Shown here: positions 15,988 to 25,123 of the stretch, piece by piece
Layout: each line of letters opens with the position of its first letter
How positions within the stretch are numbered: position 1 is the first letter of the stretch
The notes under the pieces: model-generated
What the model saw: only the letters and a program-made list of their open reading frames with translations
Database searches by the model: none
Told to the model about the DNA's origin: nothing
NCBI RefSeq assembly: GCF_002909375.1
Contig: NZ_PPXD01000027.1
Coordinates: 1-64,000, forward strand
Length of the DNA stretch: 64,000 nucleotides
Direction of reading: 5' to 3'
DNA from: Cryobacterium zongtaii
Lineage (GTDB): Bacteria; Actinomycetota; Actinomycetes; Actinomycetales; Microbacteriaceae
Position numbers and translations under genes: made by a program

Positions 15988-17433
15988 ATGAGCACATTCG
16001 GCGGGTTGAATACCGCATACTCCGGACTCGTCGCGGCACGCGCCGGGCTCGACGTGGTGGGGCAGAACATCGCCAACGTCAACACCGAGGGCTACACCCG
16101 CCAGCGGGTGACGACCTCCGCCACCAACGCCGCAGCGCGGGCCGGCGTCGTCGCCTGGGGCGCGACCCCCGGCACGGGAGTATCCGTCGACGGCATCGCG
16201 CGCCTGGGCAGTGCCACCCTGGATGCCAAGGTTCGGGCGACCGCCGCGACCGCCGGCTACACCGCCGTGCGCGCCAATGCCCTCGGCTCGGTCGAGAATT
16301 CGCTCAAGGAACCCGGCGTCAACGGGCTTTCCCACCAGCTGCAGGAATTCTGGGCGGCCTGGCAGGATCTCGCCAACGGGGCCGACCCCGCCGCATCCGC
16401 CGGGCTGCTGCTCGGCGAGGCCGGCCAGCTCACCAGCCAGATCACCGCCGGATACCGCGCCGTGACCGACGAATGGGCCGTTGTACGCAGCAGCGCCGAC
16501 GCGCTGGTCACCGAGGTCAACGGGGCCGCGGCGCAGGTGGGCGAGCTCAACGGCATCATCCGCCAGACCCTCGCCTCCGGCGGGTCGGCCAACGAACTCA
16601 TCGACAAGCGTGACGCGCTCACCGCCACGATCTCCGCCATCACCGGGGCCAGCGTGCGCCCCCAGGCCAACGGCACGGTGGACGTCCTGATCGGCGGAAA
16701 CCCCCTGGTGTCCGGTACCGACGTGCAGGTGCTCACTGTGAACGGGCCCACCAGCCTGGCGGTCGCCAACGGCCCCGTTCAGCTCGAGTGGTCCCATCAC
16801 CCCGGCCAGCCCGTTGCCGTAGACGGCGGCGAGCTTGCCGGCGCCCTGTCCCTGCTGGGACCGGCGGATACCGATGGCACCGGGGGCGCCCTCGCCGAAG
16901 CCGCCGCCTCCTACAACGGCTTCGCCACCCACCTGGCCGACTCCGTGAACAGCATCCATCGTGGTGGGGTCACCAGCGCTGGAATCCCCGGCGGCACCTT
17001 CTTCGACTACGTCGCGGGCGATGCCGCAGCGACGCTGGGCGTCTCTCCGAAGAACGCGACCGAGATCGCCGCTGGCGCCGTCGGTGCCGGGGCAGCCAAC
17101 GGCGCCAACGCCGACAAGATCGCCCAGCTCGGTACCAAGCACGCGGTGGACGAGGATGGGCTCCCGGTCGCCTCCCCCAACTCGGTCTGGTCCGAATTCG
17201 TCACCAGGCTCGGCGTCGCCACCGGCATCGAACTCGCCCAGGCGTCGTCGGCGAACCTGTCGGCGACCGCCGCGGTCACCCTGCAGCTGTCCAACTCCTC
17301 GGTCGACATCGACGAGGAGAACGTCAATCTGCTGACCTTCCAACACGCCTACCAGGGCGCCGCCCGGGTGATGACGGCCGTGGACGAGATGCTCGACACC
17401 CTGATCAACCGCACCGGACTGGTGGGAAGGTAG
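15988..17433 (+). CDS. flgK: flagellar hook-associated protein FlgK (HAP1)
   Basis: FlgK forms the first junction ring between hook and filament. The 481-residue protein has the N-terminal motif GGLNTAYSGLVAARAGLDVV and GQNIANVNTEGYTRQR. Its C-terminal helix SVDIDEENVNLLTFQHAYQG and VMTAVDEMLDTLINRTG is diagnostic for FlgK. The ATG follows TGAGGA. It lies between flgN and flgL with short gaps. Confidence 0.95.
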   Translation: MSTFGGLNTAYSGLVAARAGLDVVGQNIANVNTEGYTRQRVTTSATNAAARAGVVAWGATPGTGVSVDGIARLGSATLDAKVRATAATAGYTAVRANALGSVENSLKEPGVNGLSHQLQEFWAAWQDLANGADPAASAGLLLGEAGQLTSQITAGYRAVTDEWAVVRSSADALVTEVNGAAAQVGELNGIIRQTLASGGSANELIDKRDALTATISAITGASVRPQANGTVDVLIGGNPLVSGTDVQVLTVNGPTSLAVANGPVQLEWSHHPGQPVAVDGGELAGALSLLGPADTDGTGGALAEAAASYNGFATHLADSVNSIHRGGVTSAGIPGGTFFDYVAGDAAATLGVSPKNATEIAAGAVGAGAANGANADKIAQLGTKHAVDEDGLPVASPNSVWSEFVTRLGVATGIELAQASSANLSATAAVTLQLSNSSVDIDEENVNLLTFQHAYQGAARVMTAVDEMLDTLINRTGLVGR

Positions 17434-17436
17434 CCG

Positions 17437-18324
17437 ATGATCCCCCGCGTGACCAGCCAGACCCAGATGCGCGCCGCCCAGGCCAATCTGCAGGCCAGCG
17501 CCCAGCGCCTGGCCCAGCTGCAGGAGCAGTCCTCTTCGCTGAAGACCATCAGCCGGGCCTCCGACGACCCCGCCCGCGCCGCCAACGCCCTCGCGGTGCG
17601 TGCCGAGCAGCGTGCCACCGCCCAGTACACCCGCAACGCCGACAACGGCAACGGCTGGCTGACCACGCTGGACACCGCGCTCGGCGCGAGCACCACCATC
17701 CTGAACCGGGTGCGCGACCTCACCGTTCAGGGCGCGAACGCCGGCACCATGTCGCCGGCTGCCAGGGAAGCCATCGCCCTGCAGATCGACGGCCTCAAAC
17801 AGGACCTGCTCAGCCAGGCCAACGCGACGCACCTCGGCCGCACCGTCTTCGCCGGCAATTCCGACACCGGCGTGGCGTTCACCGACGCCGGCGTGCACAG
17901 CGGCGGATCCACCCCGGGGGTCGACCGGCGCGTGGGCGCCGACAGCACGGTGCGGGTGGATGCCGACGGCTCCGCCGTCTTCGGCAGTGGCCCCGACTCG
18001 ATCTTCGCCCTGCTCGCGACGGTCTCGGATGCCCTGCGCAACTCGCCGGCGACGGTGTCGAGCCATCTGGGCGCCATTGACACCGCCCTGAACAGGGTCA
18101 TCGCCGCCAACTCTGACGTCGGCGCCCGGCAGACCCGCATCGAAAGCGCCACCGCGGCACTGGTCACCCAGAAGGGCACCCTCGAGGCACAGCGGGTGCA
18201 GCTCGAGGATGCCGACCTGGCGACGGTGATCCTCGACCTCAAGCTGCAGGAGGTCGCCTACCAGTCCGCCCTCGCCGTCACCGCCCGCGTAATTCAACCG
18301 ACCCTGATGGACTTCCTTTCATGA
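17437..18324 (+). CDS. flgL: flagellar hook-associated protein FlgL (HAP3)
   Basis: FlgL is the second junction protein, next to the filament. Its 295 residues have flagellin-like ends: PRVTSQTQMRAAQANLQAS and SDDPARAANALAVRAEQRA at the N-terminus, and DLATVILDLKLQEVAYQSAL with VIQPTLMDFL at the C-terminus. It starts 4 bases after the flgK stop and overlaps fliW by 4. Confidence 0.95.
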   Translation: MIPRVTSQTQMRAAQANLQASAQRLAQLQEQSSSLKTISRASDDPARAANALAVRAEQRATAQYTRNADNGNGWLTTLDTALGASTTILNRVRDLTVQGANAGTMSPAAREAIALQIDGLKQDLLSQANATHLGRTVFAGNSDTGVAFTDAGVHSGGSTPGVDRRVGADSTVRVDADGSAVFGSGPDSIFALLATVSDALRNSPATVSSHLGAIDTALNRVIAANSDVGARQTRIESATAALVTQKGTLEAQRVQLEDADLATVILDLKLQEVAYQSALAVTARVIQPTLMDFLS

Positions 18325-18731
18325 CCGCCACCCTGAGTTTCCTCTCCCCGCCGCCCGGACTGGCCCCGCTGACCGACTTCCAGCTGCGCGAGATCACCGG
18401 CGCCGCCGGACTGTTCGCCCTGCAGTCAGCCATCGACGAGCACACCCGGCTGTTCGTGCTCGACGCGTCGGTGTACCTGCCGGACTACGCGCCCGTGATC
18501 TCCGACGAGCACGCCAGGGCCCTCGACCTCGCCGCACCAGAGCAGGCGATGGTCCTGGTGGTGACCAACCCGGGCGAGACCGGCACGACCGTGAACCTGA
18601 TGGCTCCCATCGTGGTGAACGCCGACACCGGCCGGTGCGCCCAGATCATCCTGGACGGCCAGGATTGGCCGCTCCGCGCCGAGCTCACCCCACGCGCCGC
18701 GCCGCAGGACCTGCAGGACCCTGCCGTCTAG
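18321..18731 (+). CDS. fliW: flagellar assembly factor FliW
   Basis: FliW controls flagellin output in other bacteria by binding either flagellin or the translational repressor CsrA. The 136-residue protein shows the family order: a beta-rich N-terminal part (LTDFQLREITGAAGLFALQS), the FLVLDP-like strand (LFVLDASVYLPDYAPVI) and TVNLMAPIVVNADTGRCAQI (normally NL-x-APIVIN). The ATG overlaps the flgL stop (ATGA). Its usual partner csrA is not found next to it or elsewhere in the window, although csrA is small (about 60-80 codons). Confidence 0.92.
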   Translation: MTATLSFLSPPPGLAPLTDFQLREITGAAGLFALQSAIDEHTRLFVLDASVYLPDYAPVISDEHARALDLAAPEQAMVLVVTNPGETGTTVNLMAPIVVNADTGRCAQIILDGQDWPLRAELTPRAAPQDLQDPAV

Positions 18732-18782
18732 AACGAGCGCCGTCGGGATAGGCTCGGCAACGGTTCAATAGCTGGGGGACGC

Positions 18783-21077
18783 GTGCACACTGGGATCGGG
18801 GCAACACCGCCCGGCGCATCAGCGACCCCGCCGTCCCAACGAACGCCGTCCCGACCGACGCCGTCCCGCCCGGGCGCCTCCCGCCCCAATGCCACCCGCA
18901 CCGTCACGATCCGCACGACAGCGCCGGCCGAGGCCCCGCAGCCCCGCCCGAGGCCACCGGCCCGGCCGCCGACCAGGCCCCCAGCCGCGCCGCCGTCCAC
19001 CCGCCGGCGGGACATCCAGGGGCTCCGAGCCCTCGCGGTCATCGCCGTCATCTTCGACCACGTGCTCCACTGGCCCGCCGGCGGATTTGTCGGTGTCGAC
19101 ATCTTCTTCGTCATCTCGGGTTTTCTCATCACGGGCATCCTGCTGCGCGAACACGAGCGCACCGGGCGTATCTCGCTCCGGTCCTTCTACGGCAGTCGGC
19201 TCCGCCGCCTCCTTCCGTCCGCGGCCGTGGTGCTCGTCGCCACCGGCGCGATCGGCTCCGTCCTGTTCAACCAGACCCGGGCGATGTCCACCCTGTGGGA
19301 CGCCGGCGCGTCGTTCCTCTTCGTCGCCAACTGGCGGTTCGCTGCCCTCGGCACCGACTACTTCAGTACCCTCGCGCCGGCCTCGGCGGTGCAGCACTAC
19401 TGGTCGCTCTCGGTGGAGGAACAGTTCTACCTCGTCTGGCCGTGGCTGATGGTTTTGGTGCTGTTCGTATTGGCCCGGGGATCCCGCACGCCAGGTCGCG
19501 GCCGGCGCGCCGTCGGCATCCTCGCGGCCGTCGTCATCGCGGCATCCTTCGCCTACGCCGTCTGGGACAGCGCAACGAATCCGACAATTGCCTACTTCTC
19601 GACGTTCTCCAGGGCCTGGGAGCTCGGCATCGGCGCGATCCTGGCCGTCGCCGCACCGCTGGCCGCACGGATGCCCGTCGCCTGGCGAGTCGTCCTCGGC
19701 TGGGCCGGCCTGGCCGGCATCGTCGCATCGTTCGTCGTGGTCACCGGGGACATCGCCTTCCCCGGCCCTGGTGCCGCCCTCCCCGTGCTGGCGACGGCGC
19801 TCGTGCTCGCAGCCGGTATCGGCGGCCCGCAGCGCACCCTGGTCCCGCTCACCAACCCGGTCAGCGTGTACCTCGGCAACATCTCCTACTCGCTGTACCT
19901 CTGGCACTTCCCGGTCTTCGTCTTCCTCAGCATGCTGCTTCCCGCCCAGAGCCTGCAGAGCACCCTGGTCATTCTCGGCACGATCCTCGCCGTCTCGGTG
20001 ACGTCGTACTACCTTGTTGAACAGCCGTTCCACCGCTCCCCCTGGCTGCGCGGCCGCCGCCCGGCCGGTGAGCGCCGCGACGCCTGGCACAGCTGGCGAG
20101 AGGCCTTCGGCAGCCAGTTCATCCTGTCGTCGATGGGCGTCCTCGTCATCGTGATCGTCGTCGCTGTGTCATTCCAGCCCGCCGGCGGGCGGGCGACGAC
20201 CGAGGCGCCCTCGGTCGCAGGCACCGACTCCGCCGTGAACCCCGAGGTGGCGTTGCAGGCCGAGCTGGCCGCCGCCGTGGCCGCGACCGCCTGGCCGGAC
20301 AACCTGTCCCCCTCCCGAGACGACGCCATGGCACGGACCTCGAACGACAACCCCGCACGCGACTGCTTCGACATCGGCGACACCCCCGACTTCGGCCGCT
20401 GCACCTGGGGTGCCGACAGCGCCCCCAACCACATGTACCTCGTCGGCGACTCCGAAGCACTCTCCTACGCCCCCGCGTTCAAGGCCATCGCCGAAGCCAG
20501 CGACGGACAGTGGAAGATCACCACGATCGGGCTCTACGGCTGCCGGTTCACTGAGGTGCTGGTCGCCAACGAGGGTGCCGGGGTGATGGACGCCTGCCCG
20601 CAACGCAAACTCGACATCAGCGACCGGATCGTCGCGGACGCCCCGCAGCTGGTGGTGGTGGCCAACGCCTTCGCCGAGGGGCAGGACGCCAACCGGTCAC
20701 CGCTGTCGGTCGAGAGCCTGGTCGCATCGACCCTCGCCGAAACGGCCGGCTACAACGCCGCCGGGAAGATCGTCTACCTCGCGCCCCCACCGCTCGGGGC
20801 AGATCTCGGCCGGTGCTACTCGGCGGTGTCCAGTCCCCAGGACTGCAACGTCGGGGTCGGATCGGTCTGGCAGCAGTTCGCCGCAGCGCTGTCGGCCCCG
20901 TCTGCGACCGGTGACCACTTTGTCAGTTCGCTGCCTTTCAGCTGCTCGGCGGGCATCTGCCCGGCTTTCGCCGGAACCCTCCCGACCAAGTACGACACCG
21001 TGCACCTGACCCCCGCGTACGCGGTACACGTGGCCCCGGCCATCCGCGACGCCCTCACCGCCCTGGGCGTCATCTGA
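18783..21077 (+). CDS. membrane O-acyltransferase with SGNH domain (OafA-like)
   Basis: Predicted to move acetyl or acyl groups across the membrane onto a surface sugar. The 764 residues comprise a Pro/Arg/Thr-rich disordered tail (1-77) and an acyltransferase-3 domain (about 78-430) beginning DIQGLRALAVIAVI. That domain has FVGVDIFFVISGFLITGILL, RRLLPSAAVV and HYWSLSVEEQFYLVWPW, with about ten membrane helices plus one near 450. The periplasmic SGNH part has GDSEALSY (nucleophile Ser) and YDTVHLTPAY (Asp-x-x-His). The start is GTG after GGGGGA. It stands alone after the flagellar operon; the acceptor could be wall polysaccharide, lipid-linked glycan or a filament glycan, which the sequence does not settle. 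Confidence 0.9.
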   Translation: MHTGIGATPPGASATPPSQRTPSRPTPSRPGASRPNATRTVTIRTTAPAEAPQPRPRPPARPPTRPPAAPPSTRRRDIQGLRALAVIAVIFDHVLHWPAGGFVGVDIFFVISGFLITGILLREHERTGRISLRSFYGSRLRRLLPSAAVVLVATGAIGSVLFNQTRAMSTLWDAGASFLFVANWRFAALGTDYFSTLAPASAVQHYWSLSVEEQFYLVWPWLMVLVLFVLARGSRTPGRGRRAVGILAAVVIAASFAYAVWDSATNPTIAYFSTFSRAWELGIGAILAVAAPLAARMPVAWRVVLGWAGLAGIVASFVVVTGDIAFPGPGAALPVLATALVLAAGIGGPQRTLVPLTNPVSVYLGNISYSLYLWHFPVFVFLSMLLPAQSLQSTLVILGTILAVSVTSYYLVEQPFHRSPWLRGRRPAGERRDAWHSWREAFGSQFILSSMGVLVIVIVVAVSFQPAGGRATTEAPSVAGTDSAVNPEVALQAELAAAVAATAWPDNLSPSRDDAMARTSNDNPARDCFDIGDTPDFGRCTWGADSAPNHMYLVGDSEALSYAPAFKAIAEASDGQWKITTIGLYGCRFTEVLVANEGAGVMDACPQRKLDISDRIVADAPQLVVVANAFAEGQDANRSPLSVESLVASTLAETAGYNAAGKIVYLAPPPLGADLGRCYSAVSSPQDCNVGVGSVWQQFAAALSAPSATGDHFVSSLPFSCSAGICPAFAGTLPTKYDTVHLTPAYAVHVAPAIRDALTALGVI

Positions 21078-21123
21078 CCCGGCGTGCCGCAATCCGGTCG
21101 TGTGGCCGCGCTCTCAACGCCGG

Positions 21124-21284
21124 TATAGTCGGTGCTGGCACCAGCGTTGGTGCCGGCGACCTCACCCCGCGACAGCCGTGGGCTCCGACAGCTCCCGGCT
21201 GAGGACGCACCTCCAGCCCCTCGACCAGTGTCGAGGTTGCCGCCGCGCCATCAAGCGCCGCGGATGAGCTCCAAAAGGTCTTCC
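21124..21284 (+). promoter_or_regulatory. promoter and long structured leader of the ABC exporter gene
   Basis: A -10-like TATAGT lies at 21124-21129, about 155 bases before the chosen ATG. The leader contains GGTGC-TG-GCACC type pairing around 21133-21144 and a perfect 7-bp stem with a 4-base loop (CCTCGAC/GTCGAGG, 21219-21236), then AAAAGG before the ATG. It does not match any riboswitch known to me. The -35 is weak. Confidence 0.35.
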
Positions 21285-23054
21285 ATGGGTGATAATTCCG
21301 CACTGCGATCGATCGAACGGTCCTTCGTCGCCTCCTCCCCGGTCCGCTCGCTGTTGCGCCTGTTGATCCCCCACCGCGGCCGACTCTCCCTGGCCACCGC
21401 TGCATTTCTCATCAAGGACAGCCCGGCCTGGCTGCTGCCGCCGATCACCGCGGCCGTCATCGACATCGTCGTGGACCGCGGTCCCCTGCCGCAGCTGTGG
21501 CTCTGGGCAGCCTGCGCCCTGGCACTGCTGAGCCTGAATTACCCGTTCCACATGATCTTCGTGCGGCTGTCCAGCCGGGCGATCCGGTCGATGGCCGTGG
21601 ATGTGCGCAACGCCCTCGCCGAGCGCCTCCAACGGCTGTCGATCGGCTTCCACAACCGGCAGAGCGCCTCGATCGTGCACACCAAGGTGGTGCGGGATGT
21701 CGAGAGCATCGAGATGATGATGCAGCAGGCCCTGCCCACCTTCCTCTCCGCCCTGTTCACCCTTACCGGCGCGGTGGTGCTGACCGCCCTCACCGTGCCC
21801 GCCTTCGTCGGAGTCTTCGCCGTCACCGTGCCCCTGGCCGTGCTGCTCATCGGCTACATCCGATCGCGCGCCGCCGACCGCAACGAGAACTTCCGGCACG
21901 AGGTGGAACGATTCTCGGCCGGTGTGGGCGAGATGGCGGCGCTGATCCCCATCACCCGCGGGCACGGCCTCGAACGCGTCGCCACCCGTCGTGTCGCCGG
22001 CCAGGCCGAGAACGTGCGCGTGGCCGGGCAGGCACTGGACACCCTCAACGGCCGGTTCGGGGCGCTCTCCTGGTTGTCGTACCAGGCGCTCGGCGTGATC
22101 TGCCTGATCGGCGCATCCGCGGCATCGATCACCCGGGTCATCGCCATCAGCCCGGGCGAGGTTGTGCTGCTCAGCACCTACTTCACGGTGCTCACGGGCG
22201 GCATCGTGGCCCTGCTCAATGTGACGCCGATCTTCACCCGGGGCATCGACTCCATTCGGTCGATCGCCGAGGTGATGGAGGAGCCCGACGTGGAGGTGAA
22301 CGAGGGCAAGCAGCTCGTGACCGCGGTTGCCGGCCGGATCGACCTTGAGGGCGTGGGCTTCAGCTACGAGGATGACCGGCCCGCCCTGCGGGACATCTCC
22401 CTGTCGATCCGGGCCGGCGAGACCATCGCGCTGGTCGGCCCGTCCGGGTCGGGCAAGTCGACCCTGCTCAACCTGGTCCTCGGCTTCGTGCGGCCCAGCA
22501 CCGGGCGGCTGCTGCTGGACGGCGTCGACGCCGCCACCCTCGACCTGCGCAGCGCCCGGTTCTTCGTCTCCGTCGTGCCGCAGGAATCGGTGCTGTTCGA
22601 GGGCACCATCCGCGACAACGTCGCCTACGGCCTGACCGGCGTCAGCGACGAAGCCGTGCTGGCCGCCCTGGCCGGCGCCAACGCGCTGGACATCCTCGCC
22701 GGCCAGGGCGCTGGCCTGGACTCCGTGGTCGGCGACCGGGGCGCCCGGCTCTCCGGCGGCCAGCGCCAGCGCCTCGCCATCGCCAGGGCCCTGGTACGTG
22801 ACCCGCGCATCCTCGTGCTCGACGAACCCACCAGCGCCCTCGACTCCGTGTCCGAGGAGAAGGTCAAGGATGCCCTCAGCACCCTCTTCCGCGATCGCAC
22901 GACGATCATCGCGGCGCACCGGCTGTCCACCATCCGTGAGGCCGACCGGATCGTCTACATCGAGGCCGGCCGCATCGTCGAACTCGGCAGCCACGACGAA
23001 CTGATGGCGCTCGGCGGCCGGTACTCGGCCATCGTCCTGCACCAGAACTCCTGA
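21285..23054 (+). CDS. ABC transporter, fused permease and ATPase (exporter type)
   Basis: A 589-residue half-transporter that acts as a homodimer or heterodimer to export a lipid, peptide or drug. Residues about 20-300 hold six membrane helices (for example LLPPITAAVIDIVVD and GAVVLTALTVPAFVGVFAV). The C-terminal ATPase has Walker A (GPSGSGKST), a Q-loop (VPQESVLFEGTIRDN), the signature LSGGQRQRLAIARAL, Walker B with ILVLDEPTSALD, and the switch His (IAAHRLST). ATG at 21285 was chosen for its AAAAGG site; ATG at 21264 is possible. The substrate cannot be told; the following gene is an acetyl esterase. Confidence 0.93.
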   Translation: MGDNSALRSIERSFVASSPVRSLLRLLIPHRGRLSLATAAFLIKDSPAWLLPPITAAVIDIVVDRGPLPQLWLWAACALALLSLNYPFHMIFVRLSSRAIRSMAVDVRNALAERLQRLSIGFHNRQSASIVHTKVVRDVESIEMMMQQALPTFLSALFTLTGAVVLTALTVPAFVGVFAVTVPLAVLLIGYIRSRAADRNENFRHEVERFSAGVGEMAALIPITRGHGLERVATRRVAGQAENVRVAGQALDTLNGRFGALSWLSYQALGVICLIGASAASITRVIAISPGEVVLLSTYFTVLTGGIVALLNVTPIFTRGIDSIRSIAEVMEEPDVEVNEGKQLVTAVAGRIDLEGVGFSYEDDRPALRDISLSIRAGETIALVGPSGSGKSTLLNLVLGFVRPSTGRLLLDGVDAATLDLRSARFFVSVVPQESVLFEGTIRDNVAYGLTGVSDEAVLAALAGANALDILAGQGAGLDSVVGDRGARLSGGQRQRLAIARALVRDPRILVLDEPTSALDSVSEEKVKDALSTLFRDRTTIIAAHRLSTIREADRIVYIEAGRIVELGSHDELMALGGRYSAIVLHQNS

Positions 23055-23097
23055 CAGAACCCAGCCACCCGCATTCGCCCCTCCAGAAAGGCAACCA

Positions 23098-24081
23098 GTG
23101 CCCCGCTTAGACATGCCCCTGCCCGAGCTCACGCAGTACCGCCCCGCGGTCTCCGAACCGGCCGACTTCGACGCGTTCTGGCAGCGCACCCTGGCCGAGT
23201 CCCGGCTGCACCCGGACGAGCCCCGGCTCACCAGGGTCGACTCGCCGCTGAGCGAGGTGGAGGTCTACGACGTCACCTTCAACGGCTTCGCCGGTGACCC
23301 CGTCAAGGCGTGGTTCATGCTCCCCGTCGACAGGGCCGGGTTCCTGCCGGCCCGGTTGCCCGCGGTGGTCGAGTACAACGGTTACGGCGGCGGCCGGGGC
23401 TTCCCGCACGAGCACCTCGGCTGGGTGGCCAGCGGCTACGCCTACCTGTTCATGGACACCCGCGGGCAGGGCAGCGGCTGGGGCTCCGGTGGCGACACCG
23501 CCGACCCGCACGGCAGCGGACCGGCCGGCTCCGGCTTCATGACCCGCGGCATCCAGTCACCCGACGACTACTACTACCGGCGGGTGTTCACCGATGCCGT
23601 GCGCGCGATCGATGCCGTGCGCACGCTCGACAGGGTCGACCCGGAGCGGGTGACGGTGTGCGGCGGCAGCCAGGGCGGTGGCATCGCCATCGCGGCCGCG
23701 GCCCTCTCCACCGGCCTGGTTGCGGCGATGCCGGAGGTGCCCTTCCTCTGCCACTTCGAGCGCGCCGTCGGAATGACCGGCAACGACCCGTACCAGGAGG
23801 TCGTGCGCTATCTCGCGGTGCACCGGGACGAGGTCGAGCAGACCTTCGCGACGCTCTCGTACTTCGACGGGGTCAACTTCGCCAAGCGGGCCACCGCTCC
23901 CGCGCTGTTCTCGGTGGGGTTGCTCGACCCCGTCTGCCCGCCGTCCACGGTTTTCGCCGCGCACAACCACTGGGCAGCGGATGCCGACATCGAGGTGTAC
24001 CCGTTCAACGAGCACGAGGGCGGCCAGGGCCACCACTTCGTGCGCCAGGCCGCCTGGCTCGCCCGCCAGCTGGCCGGGTAG
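23098..24081 (+). CDS. acetyl xylan esterase / cephalosporin-C deacetylase family (CE7)
   Basis: An alpha/beta hydrolase predicted to remove acetyl groups from short acetylated sugars in the cytoplasm (no signal peptide). The 327 residues match the CE7 length and include the oxyanion segment EYNGYGGGRGFPHEH, DTRGQGSGW, the nucleophile elbow GGSQGGGIAIA, the Asp in GLLDPVCPPSTVFAAHNHW, and the catalytic His in EHEGGQGHHF. The start is GTG after AGAAAGG. It ends just before the convergent LacI gene and 1.3 kb before the mannoside importer, so acetylated manno-oligosaccharides are the likely substrates (inference). Confidence 0.9.
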   Translation: MPRLDMPLPELTQYRPAVSEPADFDAFWQRTLAESRLHPDEPRLTRVDSPLSEVEVYDVTFNGFAGDPVKAWFMLPVDRAGFLPARLPAVVEYNGYGGGRGFPHEHLGWVASGYAYLFMDTRGQGSGWGSGGDTADPHGSGPAGSGFMTRGIQSPDDYYYRRVFTDAVRAIDAVRTLDRVDPERVTVCGGSQGGGIAIAAAALSTGLVAAMPEVPFLCHFERAVGMTGNDPYQEVVRYLAVHRDEVEQTFATLSYFDGVNFAKRATAPALFSVGLLDPVCPPSTVFAAHNHWAADADIEVYPFNEHEGGQGHHFVRQAAWLARQLAG

Positions 24082-24115
24082 CCGCCCGCCGGTGCCAACT
24101 GGCCCGCCGGCCGGC

Positions 24116-25123
24116 TCAGCGCGGCGGCGGGATCTCACCGGAGCCGCGGTGGATCAGCCGGGTGGGGATCTCGACCTGTTTGGTGAACGAGTCGGGGTCG
24201 GCCAGGTGCTCGAGGGCAAGTCGAGCGGCGGTGCGGCCGAGTTCCATCGGGTCGTAGGCCACGACGGAGATGTCCAGGGCGTCCGCCAGCTCGAAATCGT
24301 CGAAGCCGATGAACGCCACCGGCGGCTCGAGATTGCGCAGCACCCGCACGGCGCCCGCGCTGCCGCGGTTGTTGCCGGCCACGATCGCCGTCGGCGGGTC
24401 CGGCAGGTCGAGCAGGCTCTGCACGGCGAGTTCCGGAGAGATGTCGGGGTCGTCGTCGAGGCGCTCCCACTGCGCGGTCTCGGTGACGCCCACCTCGCGC
24501 AGCGCCTCGCGGTACCCGGCCAGGCGTTCCCGCTGGGTGTACATCGCGGACGGGTTGGAGATGAAACCGATCCTGCGGTGGCCGATGGCCGTGAGCGAGC
24601 GCACCGCGTCCGCCATACCTTGGCGGTTCTGCAACACCACGGAGTCGGCGACGAGGTTGCGGGCCGGCCGGTCGACGCTCACCACCGGGGTGCCAAGCTG
24701 GCGTTCGCCCTCGAGGTAGGACTGGTCGTCGGCGATGGGGATCAGCAGCAGCGCCCGCACCCGTTGCGAGATCAGGGCGTCCACGACGCGTTCCTCGCTG
24801 TCCGGTGAGTCATCCGTCGTGGCGAGCACCATGGTGAGACCGCGAAGCGCCAGTTCGCGTTCGATACCGGCCGCGACGTGGAAGTAGAACGGGTTCTTCA
24901 GGTCGCCGATCACGAACGCGACGGTGTTGGTGACTCCCCCGCGGCGCAGGTTGCGGGCCAGGTTGTTGGGCCGGAAGCGCAACCGCTTGGCGGCCTTGAG
25001 AACCCGCTCCCGCGTGTCCGACGAGACGTTGCCGGCACCGGCGAAGACCCGCGACACCGTCTTGGAGCTCACTCCCGCGAGCATCGCCACGTCGGCCAGT
25101 GTCGCGCGCGATTGTGTCGTCAT
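24116..25123 (-). CDS. LacI-family transcriptional regulator
   Basis: Predicted ligand-responsive repressor of the adjacent divergent sugar operon. The 335 residues have the N-terminal helix-turn-helix ATLADVAMLAGVSSKTVSR with the hinge RPNNLARNLRRG, then a periplasmic-binding-protein-like core (TNTVAFVIGDLKNPFYFHVA; VVSVDRP; AFIGFDDFELADALDISVVA). The ATG at 25123 has a strong AAGGAG 5 bases upstream; a more upstream start is possible but lies outside the conserved domain. It faces away from the ABC operon across 302 bases, the classic arrangement for a local regulator. Confidence 0.93.
   Translation of the reverse strand: MTTQSRATLADVAMLAGVSSKTVSRVFAGAGNVSSDTRERVLKAAKRLRFRPNNLARNLRRGGVTNTVAFVIGDLKNPFYFHVAAGIERELALRGLTMVLATTDDSPDSEERVVDALISQRVRALLLIPIADDQSYLEGERQLGTPVVSVDRPARNLVADSVVLQNRQGMADAVRSLTAIGHRRIGFISNPSAMYTQRERLAGYREALREVGVTETAQWERLDDDPDISPELAVQSLLDLPDPPTAIVAGNNRGSAGAVRVLRNLEPPVAFIGFDDFELADALDISVVAYDPMELGRTAARLALEHLADPDSFTKQVEIPTRLIHRGSGEIPPPR

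Noticed and set aside
15688..18297. Long open frame of about 870 codons on the minus strand opposite flgK/flgL
   Set aside because: It is an antisense shadow of high-GC coding DNA (very His/Gly/Arg-rich, no family motifs), while the plus strand encodes clear FlgK and FlgL.
18819..20090. Minus-strand frame opposite the acyltransferase
   Set aside because: Glu/Arg/Gly-rich antisense translation with no recognisable domain or ribosome binding site.
21162..23231. Open frame of about 690 codons on the minus strand across the ABC exporter
   Set aside because: Shadow frame with compositional bias only; the plus strand carries complete ABC motifs.
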